Assembly (NCBI RefSeq): GCF_023898315.1
Contig: NC_064622.1
Span: 173,868,178 to 173,932,177 of the forward strand
Length of the DNA: 64,000 nucleotides
Direction: 5' to 3'
DNA from: Schistocerca nitens
Lineage: Eukaryota; Arthropoda; Insecta; Orthoptera; Acrididae
Below, piece after piece: positions 43,215 through 55,223 of the stretch (the stretch's first letter is position 1; the number at the start of each line of letters is the position of its first letter). The notes under the pieces were generated by a model that did no database searches, was not told the origin of the DNA, and was given only the letters and a program-made list of their open reading frames with translations. Made by a program: the position numbers and the translations under genes.

Positions 43215-45275
43215 CCTGGTAGTCAAGAGAAGGCAGGATTCGGTTACGATTGTGGACGGGGCCTTAATCAGTTACTATTGGTTGCCTTTTACAGTTACAC
43301 ACAATTTATTTTAAACCAGTAATTCCAGACACAACAATAAATAAAAATATCACACGTTATTAATGAAGGAATAAACAACTGCGTAAAAAATAGTGTTTTC
43401 AGTGAGTTACAAATTAGCAAATCACCATTAAATACAGATACAGCAGATAAAGTTTTAAAAGCAAGCCACCTTAATATGGGCAAAACGCTTTACACGCCAG
43501 GAATGGCAATAAATTAAGAATTGTTCAAAACCCGCTGCAACTTACAAATTACAAGTACTGAAATATTAAAGGCAAGTCGCCACAAACACAGCAGAAGGCA
43601 TCAGACTCCGGGAATGGCAGTAAATAAGGTTTTAAGGCTTACTGCTAAAATACAAATACCAAATTAGAATTTTAAGGCAAGTGACCACAATCACGGCCGA
43701 AGGCCTTACACGCCAGGAACGGGAATAATATAAAAAATTTAGAAACCTGCTGTAAAGCAGCAAATACAATACCAAAGGTTAATTAAAAACAATCAACTGA
43801 TCACGAAACGGGTGCAAAAATGACTAGGATACTTCACTCCATGTTACTGTAATATTGCCGTCTTCTGAAGAAGATAGATTTATATCTATTGAAACCTAGG
43901 TAAAGATTACTTTATCCTTTGCAAATAAGATTATGGTAAACTTTGTAAAACAACCCTTAACATCCACTGAAGACTTCACTGCTAGATTTATTCCAGAAGG
44001 CGACCAGAACTATTAACTAGACATATATAACCTTTAATGTAGACATTACAAGGTATTGTAGTAAATAATACAATAATTAAACACAAGGATGAGTACATAA
44101 GTTCCTTAAAGGGTACTCAGGCAGATTATATCCACAGAAGGCGTGGGCTGAAGGAGCGTTACACTGAACTACTGACCATCAGACCTCCCTCTAGAGCACA
44201 CATGTCTTACAAGAACCAAGGGGCCACAGACGGTGCTCCAGGATTCCACCTCTGAGAAGGTCCGGCAACAAACGCTTTCACAAGCGGTGAGACAGGCAGC
44301 CAAGAGTTGCATTCACTTCACAAGATGGTAACTCAGACTAGTGGCTGTCTAGCGAATGACTAATGATAATCTTGCTGAAGCTATCTGACGTCCGATAAAC
44401 CCAATGCCACGATGGAACAATACGCCAAAGCCGGAACCGGCGGTCTGCACTACGTCCCAAGAATACTGTGTTTGGAGCGCCCGCAACGAGAAACGAATCA
44501 CTACCACCAGAGTAGAAGAATTACCAACCGGCCTACAATCAAGAAAGCTGTGAAAACTACCACCTTACCGGATAGCAGCTGCAAGGCGAGGAAACGTACA
44601 CTGCCATTACATACACTATCCCCGATGGCAGGTAACTGGGGCGTTAGCGGTCACCAGGCAAGAAAAATTACCGCTGGTTGAACATAACAAATGGTTCAAA
44701 TGGCTCTGAGCACTATGGGACTCAACTGCTGTGGTCATCAGTCCCCTAGAACTTAGAACTACTTAAACCTAACTAACCTAAGGACATCACACACATCCAT
44801 GCCCGAGGCAGGATTCGAACCTGAACATAACAAATTGTAACAAGTTGAACGCAGTAAATAGTAATAAGAAGTGGAGGAAAGCTAATCAGATCTCCCTTCC
44901 CCAAGCACTCCACTCGCTGATCTTCGCCTCGGCGATACTGCGAGCAGCAACACGAACTCAAGTCATTGGAGAATCGCGAGATATCACAATGGTGGAGGTT
45001 TCTCTACTTGGGTTGAAATGCACTCAAGTTAAAGCTTGTTGGATCCGGTTTACGACGAGGTCGTGCACCCTCGTGACCACAGCCCTTCCATGCGGCAGTC
45101 CATGCGTGCCGCCAGTGCTCCCAGCGTGTTCTTGCACTGTGCGGACCTGGCTCCTCCTGAGTCTCCAACCAAACTGACCCACTCACATGACCCGGAAAAA
45201 CAACTACGTCGCCCCAAAGAAAGGGCAACAGTTACTACATATCGATAACCGCCGCTGCTTCCACTAGTGGACAGG
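43215..45275 (-). repeat. Unclassified interspersed repeat, copy 2
   Basis: Inverted, collinear counterpart of 26772-28103. It is longer because of three insertions relative to copy 1: a truncated SINE (44693-44822), about 140 bp at roughly 44530-44680, and about 430 bp at roughly 43805-44235. The minisatellite core (about 43490-43720 on the complement) keeps the same spacing. A 70-codon frame starting LDPVYDEVVHPRD near 45039 matches one in copy 1. Confidence 0.7.
44693..44822 (-). repeat. Family A SINE, 5'-truncated in the tRNA head
   Basis: The tail and body are complete, but the head stops inside the B box (…GATTCGAACCT on the plus strand) and the A box is absent. GAACATAACAAAT is duplicated at 44680-44692 and 44823-44835. 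This is direct evidence of incomplete target-primed reverse transcription. Confidence 0.94.
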
Positions 45276-45330
45276 CAACGCTTGCGAAACCTAGTGGCGC
45301 CAGTCAACACGAGAAGAAGATAAACAACCG
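45262..45330 (-). repeat. Dispersed ~60 bp motif shared with 24356-24415
   Basis: The complement reads TTATCTTCTTCTCGTGTTGA and then CTGGCGCCACTAGGTTTCGC, nearly identical to 24356-24415. Both sites lie next to larger repeats, so the motif may be the true end of an element. Confidence 0.6.
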
Positions 45331-46109
45331 CAACCATGCTCACGAAACGATAGCGTCTGGCCTCCAACAGAGGGTGGAAACATACAAACAGCACCAACGC
45401 GTGCAGCAGCACTGCTCAATGTAATTTGTGGAAGATCTGGACTGTCTTCTTGCAACAGTTTCTCATAAGCGTCTAGAACAACGAAGTGTTTCTCGTTATC
45501 AGAAAAAATGTGGAAGTCCTTCCGGTCAGTAAGTGTTAGCCTATCATAGGACAGATGCATCGTACAACATTCTTGGCTATTACAACTACAGAGCGCTTGA
45601 ATATGCAAAAGATTAGTATTTAGCGAAACCACACAAACTGGGTTCAAGTAAGGCTGTCTACTTTCTGTATACGAGGAAGGATTACGTGCACATTTTTCTT
45701 CCAGAAGTCAAATTTAAATCTTGTTTGTCAAAAGATCGTGTTATACATTGCGCGAGACGGAGTAACGGCCAACAGAATTTGAAAGCGGCAAGATCGTGGT
45801 CTATCAAGACTGCCATCTACCGTTCCGCAGTATTGTTTGCTGAGTGTCCTATAGCTGTCACGCATTTGTAGTATCGATGCGTTCTGGACGACCATGCTCA
45901 GAACCATGCTAGATGCTAGGCATTGTCCCACGTGACTAGCGCCCGAGAGGACATGCTGTGCGCTGAGCTGTGCAGGATCGTACAGGCACGTTGCATTACT
46001 TCAGTCAGGAAAAAAAAAAAAACTCATGAAGGAGTTCCGCAATTTGGTCACACATTGATGTTCATACGGGCATCGACGGAAAATGCAAAACTGCACAGTA
46101 ATTATGCAT
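45331..46109. other. Unrecognised spacer with an A run
   Basis: The 118-codon minus-strand frame at 45291-45647 includes the shared motif and has no domain. A 14-base A run lies at 46009-46022. Confidence 0.35.
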
Positions 46110-47065
46110 GGCAGACAGGCGCACGATCAGATAACCACATTTGAGAGGGGACGTATAGTTGAGCTCAAAGAAGCGGCTTGAAGTAGTCCTCGAATCGCTA
46201 GACATTTGAATAGGAGCGATGCCACTATTTCACGATGATGGAAAGAATGCGTGAATTATGGAGAACACAGCGAAGGAAGTGATGGACCTCGATACGTGAC
46301 AGAACATGAGGACCGAGTATTTGTCAGAAAGGCACTCAGAGTCCCGGATTCATCATCGTCATGGTTGATCCGAGGTGCCACTGGTGCTTCAGTGACTACA
46401 AGAAACATCAACAGGCGTCTCACAGAAAGGGGGTTGATCCCACTACGCCCCTTGTGCCGACTACCATTGACCTCTGTACACCAATAAGCCCTTTACAGAG
46501 GTGTCGGGAAAATTGGGCCTGGAATCTGACTGAACAGAATAGAATTGTCTTCAGTGAGGAGTAACGCTTCGAATTGGGCCCCGGTGGTGGCGTCTGTATC
46601 TACAGACGGCCTGGACAGTGGTGGAATATCATTCTGACTGTCACCCATCATATGGCTCGACAACCGATTTCGTTTCATAGCAGGACCCCTTTGGATGCGA
46701 TCAACGCACTCTTACAGCGCAACGGTTCTCGCTGATATTCAATGCCCAGTTTTGTTGCTCTTCAGGGCAAGCCATCTTAGGCTTAAATTTCAGCAAGACA
46801 CTGCCCGCCAGCACACAACGAAAGTTCCTATTGCTTGTCTTCGTGCTGCCTTGGCCAGCAGAGGAGCCACATCTCTCCCCAACTGAGAACGCCTGGAACA
46901 GTATAGACAGGGCCCTCCAACGGGTCCGGAATTTCGAAGATCTGAAACTCCATTTGTTATTATTTGCTTCAGGAGGGCATCGAACAACTCTATAAATCAG
47001 GGCCACGCCAAATAACTGTCTGCATAAGAACCAGAGGTGTCCCAACGCGTTATTGACTTCCTCAC
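46110..47065 (+). pseudogene. Tc1-like transposase relic
   Basis: Plus-strand fragments: TTFERGRIVELKEA followed by a stop, PRIARHLNRSDATISR, TTRNINRRLTERGLIPLRPL, CRLPLTSVHQ, IVFSEE at the first catalytic site (Asp replaced by Glu, then a stop), LKFQQDTARQHTTKV at the second, and TSLPN followed by a stop and ENAWN-like sequence. The C-terminal helices are recognisable to about 47040. The whole length is present, with many stops and frame changes. Terminal repeats were not located. The nucleotide sequence at 46900-47000 matches the family of 40505-41110. Confidence 0.8.
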
Positions 47066-47229
47066 TTTGTGACACTCTTTCTCTTGAACAAATCAACCAA
47101 TTTTTCTGAAATTATGTCTCAACATGTACGTTACATCTACCGATTTTGGTGGTATTTTTTTGGTATGTTCAATTGGACAGCAAAGCCGTCTGATTCACCA
47201 AGGACTGCCAGCTCGGCGACCATTTTTAA

Positions 47230-47700
47230 AGGTTCAGCTGATGCAGCAGCAGAGAGGTGTTCTGATAGCAGTGTTCCAAAGACAACAATTAACACAGGAA
47301 TGGCGCCGATCTTCTCTTCCAGAAAGTCTGTTTCTACGTACAGCTTCATGATGGACATTTCCGTGTGTAATCTTAGTGGATCACCATCTGCAACTGGCGT
47401 GATGCTGTGGGATTGCAATGGATACACAACGCTGTCTAGAGCGCTTGCCCGCGAAATGCAAAGGTCCCGTGTTCGAGTCTCGGTCTGGCACAAAGTTTTA
47501 ATCTGCCAGGAAGTTTCACTGTCATCTCTTGTTAGCATAGCAGCCATTGCATTTGCGACGTGTTCTGACTGGTGGCTGTATCGTTACAGAGTGTTTCGTC
47601 CGTTGTCCTGGCCAACACGCTCTCCAGACGCCGACCCCTCCCCACATTGAAATATCTGGCCATTGGTTGCCGATAAACTGGCACATCAACATTAGCCGGT
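47230..47700 (+). pseudogene. Tc1-like relic with nested family D repeat
   Basis: QRQQLTQEWRR (the segment before the first catalytic Asp), then GVMLWDCNGYTTLS, equivalent to GVMVWGAIGYTSRSPL. The frame is interrupted by the tRNA-like repeat at 47432-47525. It resumes with FRPLSWPTRSPDADPSPH, the last catalytic block (usual form WPARSPDLSPIEH), and VADKLAHQH. The middle third, including the second Asp, is lost. Confidence 0.7.
47432..47525 (+). repeat. tRNA-like family D repeat fragment
   Basis: GAGCGCTTGCCCGCGAAATG, TCCCGTGTTCGAGTCTCGG (B box) and TTTAATCTGCCAGGAAGTTT match the unit at 61600-61690. It lies inside the Tc1 relic. Confidence 0.8.
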
Positions 47701-48315
47701 CACTGTGATAGATAAGCAGCGTGGAATAACGTACCTGTATCAGTCACTCAAGCTCAGTTTCACTTTCCCCTAGCCGGATTAGAGCTGTTCTTGTTATCAG
47801 AGATGGCAGCTCTGTGTCCTATATTTCGCACCCTCATGCCCCCAAATCACCAATAAATTTAATCATTCAAAATAAACTTTATTCTATCTGTCGATCGCTG
47901 TTTTGTATTTCAAAATTACTGGTTTCGGGCAGTTTCACCCATATTCAGATCAAATGTTGTAGTTACATAGCAGCCTATCGTAATGGAGCATTTTAATTAC
48001 GGTAGGTAATTCCCTTGTGACGAATATTTCGACTTGCGATAAATTTAATCATGTATTCTTTCTTCTGTAATATATACTCAGGGAAAGTAAAGATTCGTTT
48101 ATCCTATCTTTCCTGATGCAATTTAAATGGTCAGGAATGTTGAAATAAGTAATCGAGGAATTCAGAATCAGTTCGATGCTGTTGTAGATGTAATGACTAT
48201 ATAAATCGAGCCGAAGAGAAGACATATGTCAGTCAGGTTTGTTACAGGGATCTTAACGCTCTGAGGTTCACACAGGAAAGCTGTCGCTTGTTGATCCCTG
48301 TCTTCCAATTACTTG
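47701..48315. other. AT-rich spacer
   Basis: ACTGGTTTCGGGCAGTTTCA near 47920 resembles a foldback motif common in insect repeats. No gene recognised. Confidence 0.35.
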
Positions 48316-48327
48316 CGTGTTGTATTT

Positions 48328-48537
48328 CAAAAAATGGCTCTGAGCACTATGGGACTCAACTGCTGTGGTCATAAGTCCCCTAGAACTTAGAACTACTTAA
48401 ACCTAACTAACCTAAGGACAGCACACAACACCCAGCCATCACGAGGCAGAGAAAATCCCTGACCCCGCCGGGAATCGAACCCGGGAACCCGGGCGTGGGA
48501 AGCGAGAACGCTACCGCACGACCACGAGATGCGGGCA
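48328..48537 (-). repeat. Chimeric SINE: family A body, tRNA-Gly-like head
   Basis: The tail and body equal family A (GTTTAAGTAGTTCTAAGTTC). The head instead reads GTGGTCGTGCGGTAGCGTTC, then TCGCTTCCCACGC and GGGTTCGATTCCCGGC. This resembles tRNA-Gly with anticodon CCC and is unrelated to the family A head. Between head and body there is a linker with GGATTTTCTCTGCCTCG, reminiscent of family B. CGTGTTGTATTT is duplicated at 48316-48327 and 48538-48549, so the chimera moved as one unit. Confidence 0.9.
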
Positions 48538-48549
48538 CGTGTTGTATTT

Positions 48550-49449
48550 ACTGGAAGATACTGAGAGTACTCAAGGAAACACCACGGTTTCAGTTAGCAG
48601 CTTGAGAGGGTCACGGAAATATTCCGCAAAACAAAACATCAAAACTGAGGAAAAGTTTCATCATGTAGATCAGGGCAGCGCCAACAGTATTTAAATGTCT
48701 TCCCAATCGCTATTCAAAGTTAAAGTAGGGTACAATGATACTGGTTAATGGCGGAAGATAGTACACGTAACTGGGAGAAAGCAGGCTGGTCTGTGGATTT
48801 CTGCTAACCGTCCACCATGCGAAGTAGGTATCAACCAGTACGTCAAATTACGTATTCAGCTGTGGGGACTCAATGCTCGAATTGTGAAGCAACACTAGAG
48901 AGAAAGAGACAGAAAATAGCATGAATTATTGTTAATAAAGTATCATCTGACTTATCAGAGCTGTAGTTAGTGTAATGTCTTCTAATTGCACGTTGCAAGA
49001 AGTGTCACATATTCGTCAGTCTTCGTTTCGATGAAAAATTTACCGGTTGCTACAATATAGCTACCAAAAGCAGTTAAACGGTTTTTTGTTTTCTTATTTT
49101 CGTAGTGAATGTCCTTTCTGACGAACTTACACCTGAAATGGATCCACAAAAACTGCCTGGAAGCTACTAAAAATCTGTTTTTTGGCCAAAAATTAAGTGG
49201 GAAGGAGATACGAATAAAGTCTTCTAGTTTATGAGGTGTTTTATTACAATGGATGTCTCCGCCATCGTCATTAGGAGTCACAAACACTGACTGCCGGGGC
49301 TGGCACGGTGTTTTACTCGAAGTGACGAGGCTTGCAAACCGAAAACACTTTGTTTAGGTATGCCACTGCTGAAGACTCCGAGGACCCGTAAAAGAGACAT
49401 TATCTGCGAAATATTAGTTTATATTACCGCGACGCGGTTCTCCTAAAAT
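48550..49449. other. AT-rich spacer
   Basis: A 101-codon minus-strand frame at 48982-49287 has no recognised motif. No repeat signature. Confidence 0.35.
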
Positions 49450-49451
49450 TA

Positions 49452-50814
49452 CACACACCAAAAATGTTTTGCATCACCCCGGTTCCCAGAACGCCTGAAG
49501 ACAGACGTTGACTGTAGATATTGTACCACAGACACAGTCTCTTTGACTGTTCAGAGATGTCACTAAACCCGCCCAAAAACGAAAGCAACCATGGATGAAC
49601 AGCGCCTATTAGGCGGATGGGGTCCGACAGCCGAGACAGTTCCAGTCATTCCATCAGGAAGGAGGTACACAGCTCGTGTTGTCTGCAGTTCAACCATGTC
49701 CAGATGGCCAATACCCCTGGTTCGAACGTGTCCGCATTATTACTTTCTGTCAGGAAGGGCTCTCAACAAGGAAAGTGTCTAGGCGTCTCTGAGTGAACCA
49801 AAGCGATGTTGCTGGGACATGGAGGAGATACAGAGAGACAGGAACTGTCGATGACATGCCTCTCTCTGGCCGCCCTAGGGCTACTACTGCAGTGGATGAC
49901 CGCTACCTACGGATTATGGCTCGGAGGAACCGTTACAGCAACGCCACAGGACGTCGTGTTACAGCTCAAATTGTGATCAATAGCCTGCGTGATGAGCAAC
50001 TTTAGTCCCGACTTCCATAGCGAGGACCATATTTGCAATCACGACACCATGCAGCAGCGCGCTACAAATTGGCGCAACAACATGCCGAATGGACCGCTCA
50101 GCATTAGCATCATGTTCTCTTCACCGATGAGTGTCGCATATGCCTACAGTCAGACATACTGTCTAGCGAGTGCACAAAGGTGGAGGTTCCCTGCTGTTTT
50201 GGGGTGGCATTATGTGGGGTCGACGTACTCTGTAAAGGCTGTACGATACGTGAATGCCATCCTCCGACCGATAGTCCAACCATATCGGCAGCATATTGGC
50301 GACGCATTCGCCTTCATGGACGACAATTCGCGCCCACATTGTGCACATCTTATGAATGACTTCCTTTAGGATAACGACATTGCTAGACTGGATGGCCGGC
50401 ATGTTATCCAGACATGAACCATATCTAACATGTCTGGGATAGATTGAAATGGGCTGTTTATGGACTACGCGACACACCAACCACTCTGGGGGATCTACGC
50501 CGAATCGCTCTTTAGAAGCGGGGCAATCTGAACCAACAGTCACTTGATGAACTTGTGGATAGTATCCCACGATAAATACAGGCATGCATCAGTACAAGAG
50601 AACATGTTACTGGGTATTAGAGGTACAGGTGTGTACAGCAAAATGGACCACCACCTCTGAAGGTCTCGCTGTATTGTGGTACAATATGCCATGTGTGGTT
50701 TTGATGAGCAATAAAAAGGGCGGAAATAATGTTTATGTTGATCTCTATTCCAATTTTCTGTACAGGTTCCGGAACTACGGAACCGAGGTGATGCAAAACT
50801 TTTTTTGATGTGTG
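49452..50814 (+). mobile_element. Tc1-like element with intact ends, DD34E type
   Basis: Flanked by TA (49450-49451 and 50815-50816). Left end CACACACCAAAAATGTTTTG and the complement of the right end CACACATCAAAAAAAGTTTT extend into GCATCACC-CGGTTCC on both sides. It is 1363 bp long, with a decayed transposase on the plus strand. The minus-strand fragment at 30440-30910 is from the same family. Confidence 0.92.
49590..50580 (+). pseudogene. Tc1-like transposase, heavily mutated
   Basis: Recognisable pieces: DVAGTWRRYRETGTVDDMPL followed by SGRPRATTAVDDRYLRI (the GRPR linker), VLFTDECRICLQSD at the first catalytic Asp, FMDDNSRPHCAHLMNDFL at the second, then a stop, and a decayed last block before MSGID, where the usual CSPDMNPIEHVWD is not legible in one frame. 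Spacing inferred from the decayed sequence is 34 residues. Several stops and frame changes, so the gene is inactive. Confidence 0.85.
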
Positions 50815-50816
50815 TA

Positions 50817-51772
50817 GAAACAGAGTCGTAGGGTAGAGGCTGAAATTATTCTTACGTTTCTGAAAATAGCAACATTGGCAATATCCAGTTAAAACATGGA
50901 AAAATATTTGAACGATGTGCAGTGGAATCTTCTGGTTGGAGGTGAGTGTAACTGGATGCTGTAGATAGAATCTTCTACTCAGAAATATGAAGCAAGCTTA
51001 TTGTGGAATAGATTTAATGCCTTCAGAAGCAAACATTGTAGTAATAGTAATGGAAATAATGGCTGCCTTACGGCAAATAAATTTCCTGAACCCTTTTTCT
51101 TTCTTCGTTCATGTAGCAGTCATTAACACTTTGAGTGATGGTCACATAAACCTTGCAGTTTCTTAGAATTCTGGCCTTTCAATTTTTCCTCTTTTCAAAA
51201 TTTTTGTAAGAACAATAGCCAACTGTAATATTAACCTTTTAAGAAAGCGTGGATTTCGAATTTCCAACTCCTTTGAATGTTCAATTTTTTTCTTATATTT
51301 TTAATTATAAAAAAATTTAAAAGTTTACCAAAACAGAAACTGTTTTCATTTGCGATTCTGGTCCACTGTCCTAGCTTCAGTAACTGAAAATTTGCAGCCT
51401 AAAACCATAATTATAAAAAGTTACTCATTTTCTCACGTAGTAGAATTTCTTGTGTGGTACATTTTGTAGTAAGGCTCTTTGCACACGGTTATTTTGCACT
51501 CTCTGCAACAGTATGTAGTGTCTTTTGTTGCAGCATTTACTGTTTGCCTATAACAAATTTAAAAAAAAGGTAATGTTGCATGAATCTGAAAATGAACATC
51601 AGAAAAGAACACAACATTGTGACATTACTGTCACAAATTGTTTCATTTTTTACCACTGTTTGGTGGTTATTTTTCAGGGTTTATTAGTCACATTGATTTG
51701 GGAGGAAGGGTTTGTATTTTTCACAGTGGGAATGTGAACTCCTGGTACGGTCTCAGAGTCCTATGGTCAGCA
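50817..51772. other. AT-rich spacer
   Basis: No coding or repeat signature recognised; composition is strongly A/T. Confidence 0.4.
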
Positions 51773-51781
51773 GAAGGCAGT

Positions 51782-51981
51782 CAAATGGTTCAACCGGCTC
51801 TGAGCACTATGGGACTTAATAACTGAGGTCATCAGTCCCCTACAACTTAGAACTACTTAAACCTAACTAACCTAAGGACATCACACACATCCATGCCCGA
51901 GACAGGATTCGAACCTGCGACCGTAGCGGTCGCGCGGTTCCAGACTGAAGCGCCTAGAACCGCTCGGCCACTGCCGCCAGC
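51782..51981 (-). repeat. tRNA-derived SINE, family A, with target duplication
   Basis: Full minus-strand copy. GAAGGCAGT (9 bp) is duplicated at 51773-51781 and 51982-51990. Confidence 0.92.
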
Positions 51982-52041
51982 GAAGGCAGTTAGCGAATCT
52001 CATTGGGAGAAGCGAGCCTTCCCACGGAAACAAAACTGAGC

Positions 52042-52200
52042 GAGGAGGCGAGGTGGTTAGCACAATGGACTCACATTCGGGAGGCGTCCAGCCGTCCCGA
52101 TTTAGGTTTTCCGTGACTTCCGTATATCGCTAAAATGCTGGGATGGTTGCTTTGAAAGGGTAGCAATGAATCGTTCCCCTTCGTATGGTATTTTCTACAG
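52042..52200 (+). repeat. tRNA-derived SINE, family E, degenerate
   Basis: GAGGTGGTTAGCACAATGGAC (A box), a damaged B box around CCGTCCCGATTT, and the body GATTTAGGTTTTCCGTGACT with GGGATGGTTGCTTTGAAAGG. This arrangement is a recurrent arthropod SINE type. The 3' part is lost. Confidence 0.65.
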
Positions 52201-52807
52201 GTTAAAAAAGTTGAGGACCGCGAAGTAAGGTTTTGGACTATTCTGCTCTGGGCGCCTGGACAGGGAGAATACTACGCGTATCGCCGTCTGGTGCTTATCA
52301 CAAGTGCGGTAGAGCGATCCATATTATAAGCAGCTCGCAACTTGCCTACCTTGTCATCCACCTTGAGTTGTTTAATTTGGCGATACCTTGTGGCTTACTG
52401 TTGTATCACTAACTTTAATTTCGCCAGCTGCCAAAATGAAAAAATCTTGTGGCACATCCTCCATACATTTTTCCGCATTTCTTAGTTCCTCAGCACTGGG
52501 TTAGGGTCATTTTGTAATGCGATCTGAGTCTTAAAGAACTTTGCTCTCTGTTAATTTTTGTTATTGTTTATGTCAGTCATTAGAGCAAACGAACACCTGC
52601 TAATCTAAAGATCCATTACCGTCCTACACAAGGTTAGGCGACGCAAAAATAACAAATATAATATGTTGTTCACCTAAGTTACTTGTTCTCGTTGTGATGG
52701 TTTTATGACTGCGTACAGCGGCATTTATATTTGTATAATCGACCATCACGCAAGAAGTTTTCAACGTTTCAATAAACGAAATCAAGGTCAGAAATACTTC
52801 GACGCAG
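52201..52807. other. AT-rich spacer
   Basis: No named repeat. The 84-codon minus-strand frame (52624-52878) overlaps the next feature in another frame and has no motif. Confidence 0.35.
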
Positions 52808-53092
52808 TTATTCTTGCACAAAATCGGGATCAGCATCTGAATCGTTGATATAGTCATCCTGACTGTCATTGTCAACAAAATCTTCCACTAGTTCCCGCAA
52901 AATCTCGTCGCGTGTAAGAAACTGTGAAATGGTATCTTTCGTTTTTTTACATACTGAGCGAACAGCTGCCACCCTCCAGCAGCTTGACTTCATACAATAA
53001 ACACATGAAGCTACATGTCCCTCGCAATACAATGATGAACGAAGAAGCCCGTCAATATACGTGATTTCATATTCAAGAGTGGGAGAAACCAT
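52808..53092 (-). CDS. Unassigned 94-codon frame with acidic C-terminus
   Basis: An uninterrupted minus-strand frame beginning MVSPTLEYEITYIDGLL, with four Cys between residues 22 and 38, a basic middle around SVCKKTKDTIS, then FLTRDEILRELVEDFVDNDS and an Asp-rich end finishing DPDFVQE. The acidic stretch after an ILRELxE helix resembles N-termini of some piggyBac-type transposases, but no catalytic domain follows and frames break on both sides. It may be an exon or a transposon fragment. No TTAA-bounded element was found around it. Confidence 0.25.
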   Translation of the reverse strand: MVSPTLEYEITYIDGLLRSSLYCEGHVASCVYCMKSSCWRVAAVRSVCKKTKDTISQFLTRDEILRELVEDFVDNDSQDDYINDSDADPDFVQE

Positions 53093-55000
53093 ACCCCGTC
53101 TAATAACGGGATCGGCAGTCTAACAAAAATTTCTCTGTTGGCAGTCAACCGATTTAATCAGACACAGGTGTGTGAAGGCCATTAGAATAGTTGCTAGAGG
53201 AGAATGATGCTATACTAACAGCAAAAGGATACACACTACAGGCCATCAGTAATACAGTAGGTTGAAGTTACAGCATGCTTAGGTCCCCATACAGCTAGCG
53301 CTACCTAATGTTGGTTCCAGGACGCCGCGCAAAAGAACCAGATTTTTCCGCAGTTCATACCTCGGGTTCTATTAGTGATAAAAAGGTAGGGTCAAGTGTT
53401 TTGGATAGCCCATGGACTAGGAACTATTTGTACAGCCAACAGAACGATCCCTTTACCATTTTAACCTGAAATTATCTAAGAAACTTTTTTGCCCACCATA
53501 TTCAGTTAACAATTGTGGTGAATATGCGATTGTACCAGACGTTCTCCCCGGATTCTCAACGGCACCAACCTCTGACAACCTGAAAACGCTTCTTTCCTGT
53601 CCATACTCATCAATTTTAGCTTATCTGAGCAATTGTGAGCACTGTTTATTCTTCTTGGTATCCCAGTCAGAATGTTAGCCATCCTTTCTTATCATTTCAA
53701 GTTGATTATACTCCTTCCGGTATCTAATTAATAATTTGTATTTTGAATCCTCCATTCTTCTTCTCTGATCGAATTTCGCATTCAATTTTGTCGGTTTGAT
53801 AGTATGCAGGACACGTCTAGTGACTCTCAGTGATATCCCAGGATTCCGCTATCCTCACCACCTGCTTCACCCTTTCCACCGAGTAGAACTTCTCGGAATA
53901 CCTTTCACCTCGCATGCTTCCAGCTTGCTAACAAACATCTTAGACTTACATAGCGAGTCGAAAAAATTAATAAAACTCAGTACAGACTTTCTTCACTAAA
54001 TCATTAAATCATCTGCTCTTATATTACATCACGTCACTAGGAAACCAGCTGTAGCTGGGATAGGCTCATACTGCCAAATTACTAGTAAATTTGTCTCAGT
54101 ATTGTAATCACTGAAATAACATTACATACCCTCTAAACCCGCGAAATCTCATTTCAGTTTCTTCTCTCCTTCTGGTTGTTTTACTTTTTTGTCAGGCAAT
54201 GTATGTTGTTCAGATTTAGAGGAATTACGGGTGACAATTGAGATGAAAAGTCGTCCCTTGGAACCATGGCCTTTCACGGCTACTAGACGGCCTTCTGCAG
54301 TGAAAATCCCGCAAAAGCCTTAACAAAACTATTGGTGAGGTGTCGAGCTATTTCATCTACCATTGCTTATGAAATATATGTAAGATTTATAGACTTTTAG
54401 AGAGAAAACGGTTTTGCTCTGAAGAGAAAAAAGAAATGTTTGCGAAGAATGGCAGCAGAGAAACATGTGAAACTTCTTTATTTAAATGTGTATGTATCTG
54501 TACTTAAACTGCTGAATGACTGAGAAGATGAAACTTCTACGTTGTTTGATTCTGAAACAGCTGAGTAAAATTGAACGTACTGAGCTTACATTCACTTCAC
54601 TTTTTCTTATCATGTCAACACTGATCCACAATCCCACAATATTCTAGCTCAACGCAATCTGACTGCTCAAAAAAAAAAAAAAAAAAAAAATAAAGAAATA
54701 AATAAAAAAAAAGAATACAACCTGACTTCAATTAATAAATACTAAAGAATGGCCTTGAATAATAACAAGCAATCCTGACAATAACCTATACATTTCATTA
54801 AGCGCTTACCTCACAAAAATCTTCATTACGCGAACTATTGCAATACAGTGAGCGTCAATACTGCCAGCTAAATAAAAGATTATAACTACTAAAGCCACTA
54901 ACTACTTATAGGGATGTGGTTAACAAAGGAAAACTTTTGTTGCAAACCAAATAATGTACCCTCCATCAATGCTAACTTCTCACATCTAACATCCATCACT
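53093..55000. other. AT-rich stretch with an A-rich tract
   Basis: An impure A tract runs from 54669 to about 54713 and may be the tail of a lost retroposon. The rest shows no gene or named repeat. Confidence 0.4.
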
Positions 55001-55012
55001 GCTGGCTGTTCA

Positions 55013-55211
55013 AAATGGTTCAAATGGCTCTGAGCACTATGGGACTCAACTGCTGAGGTCATTAGTCCCCTAGAACTTAGAACTAGTTAAACCTAACTAA
55101 CCTAAGGACATCACAAACATCCATGCCCGAGGCAGGATTCGAACCTGCGACCCCAGCGGTCTTGCGGTTCCAGACTGCAGCGCCTTTAACCGCACGGCCA
55201 CTTCGGCCGGC
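55013..55211 (-). repeat. tRNA-derived SINE, family A, with target duplication
   Basis: Full minus-strand copy with some head mutations. GCTGGCTGTTCA is duplicated at 55001-55012 and 55212-55223. Confidence 0.94.
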
Positions 55212-55223
55212 GCTGGCTGTTCA

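Noticed and set aside
47069..47650. A 193-codon plus-strand frame
   Set aside because: It runs through a decayed Tc1 relic and a nested tRNA-like repeat in mixed frames, so it is not one gene.
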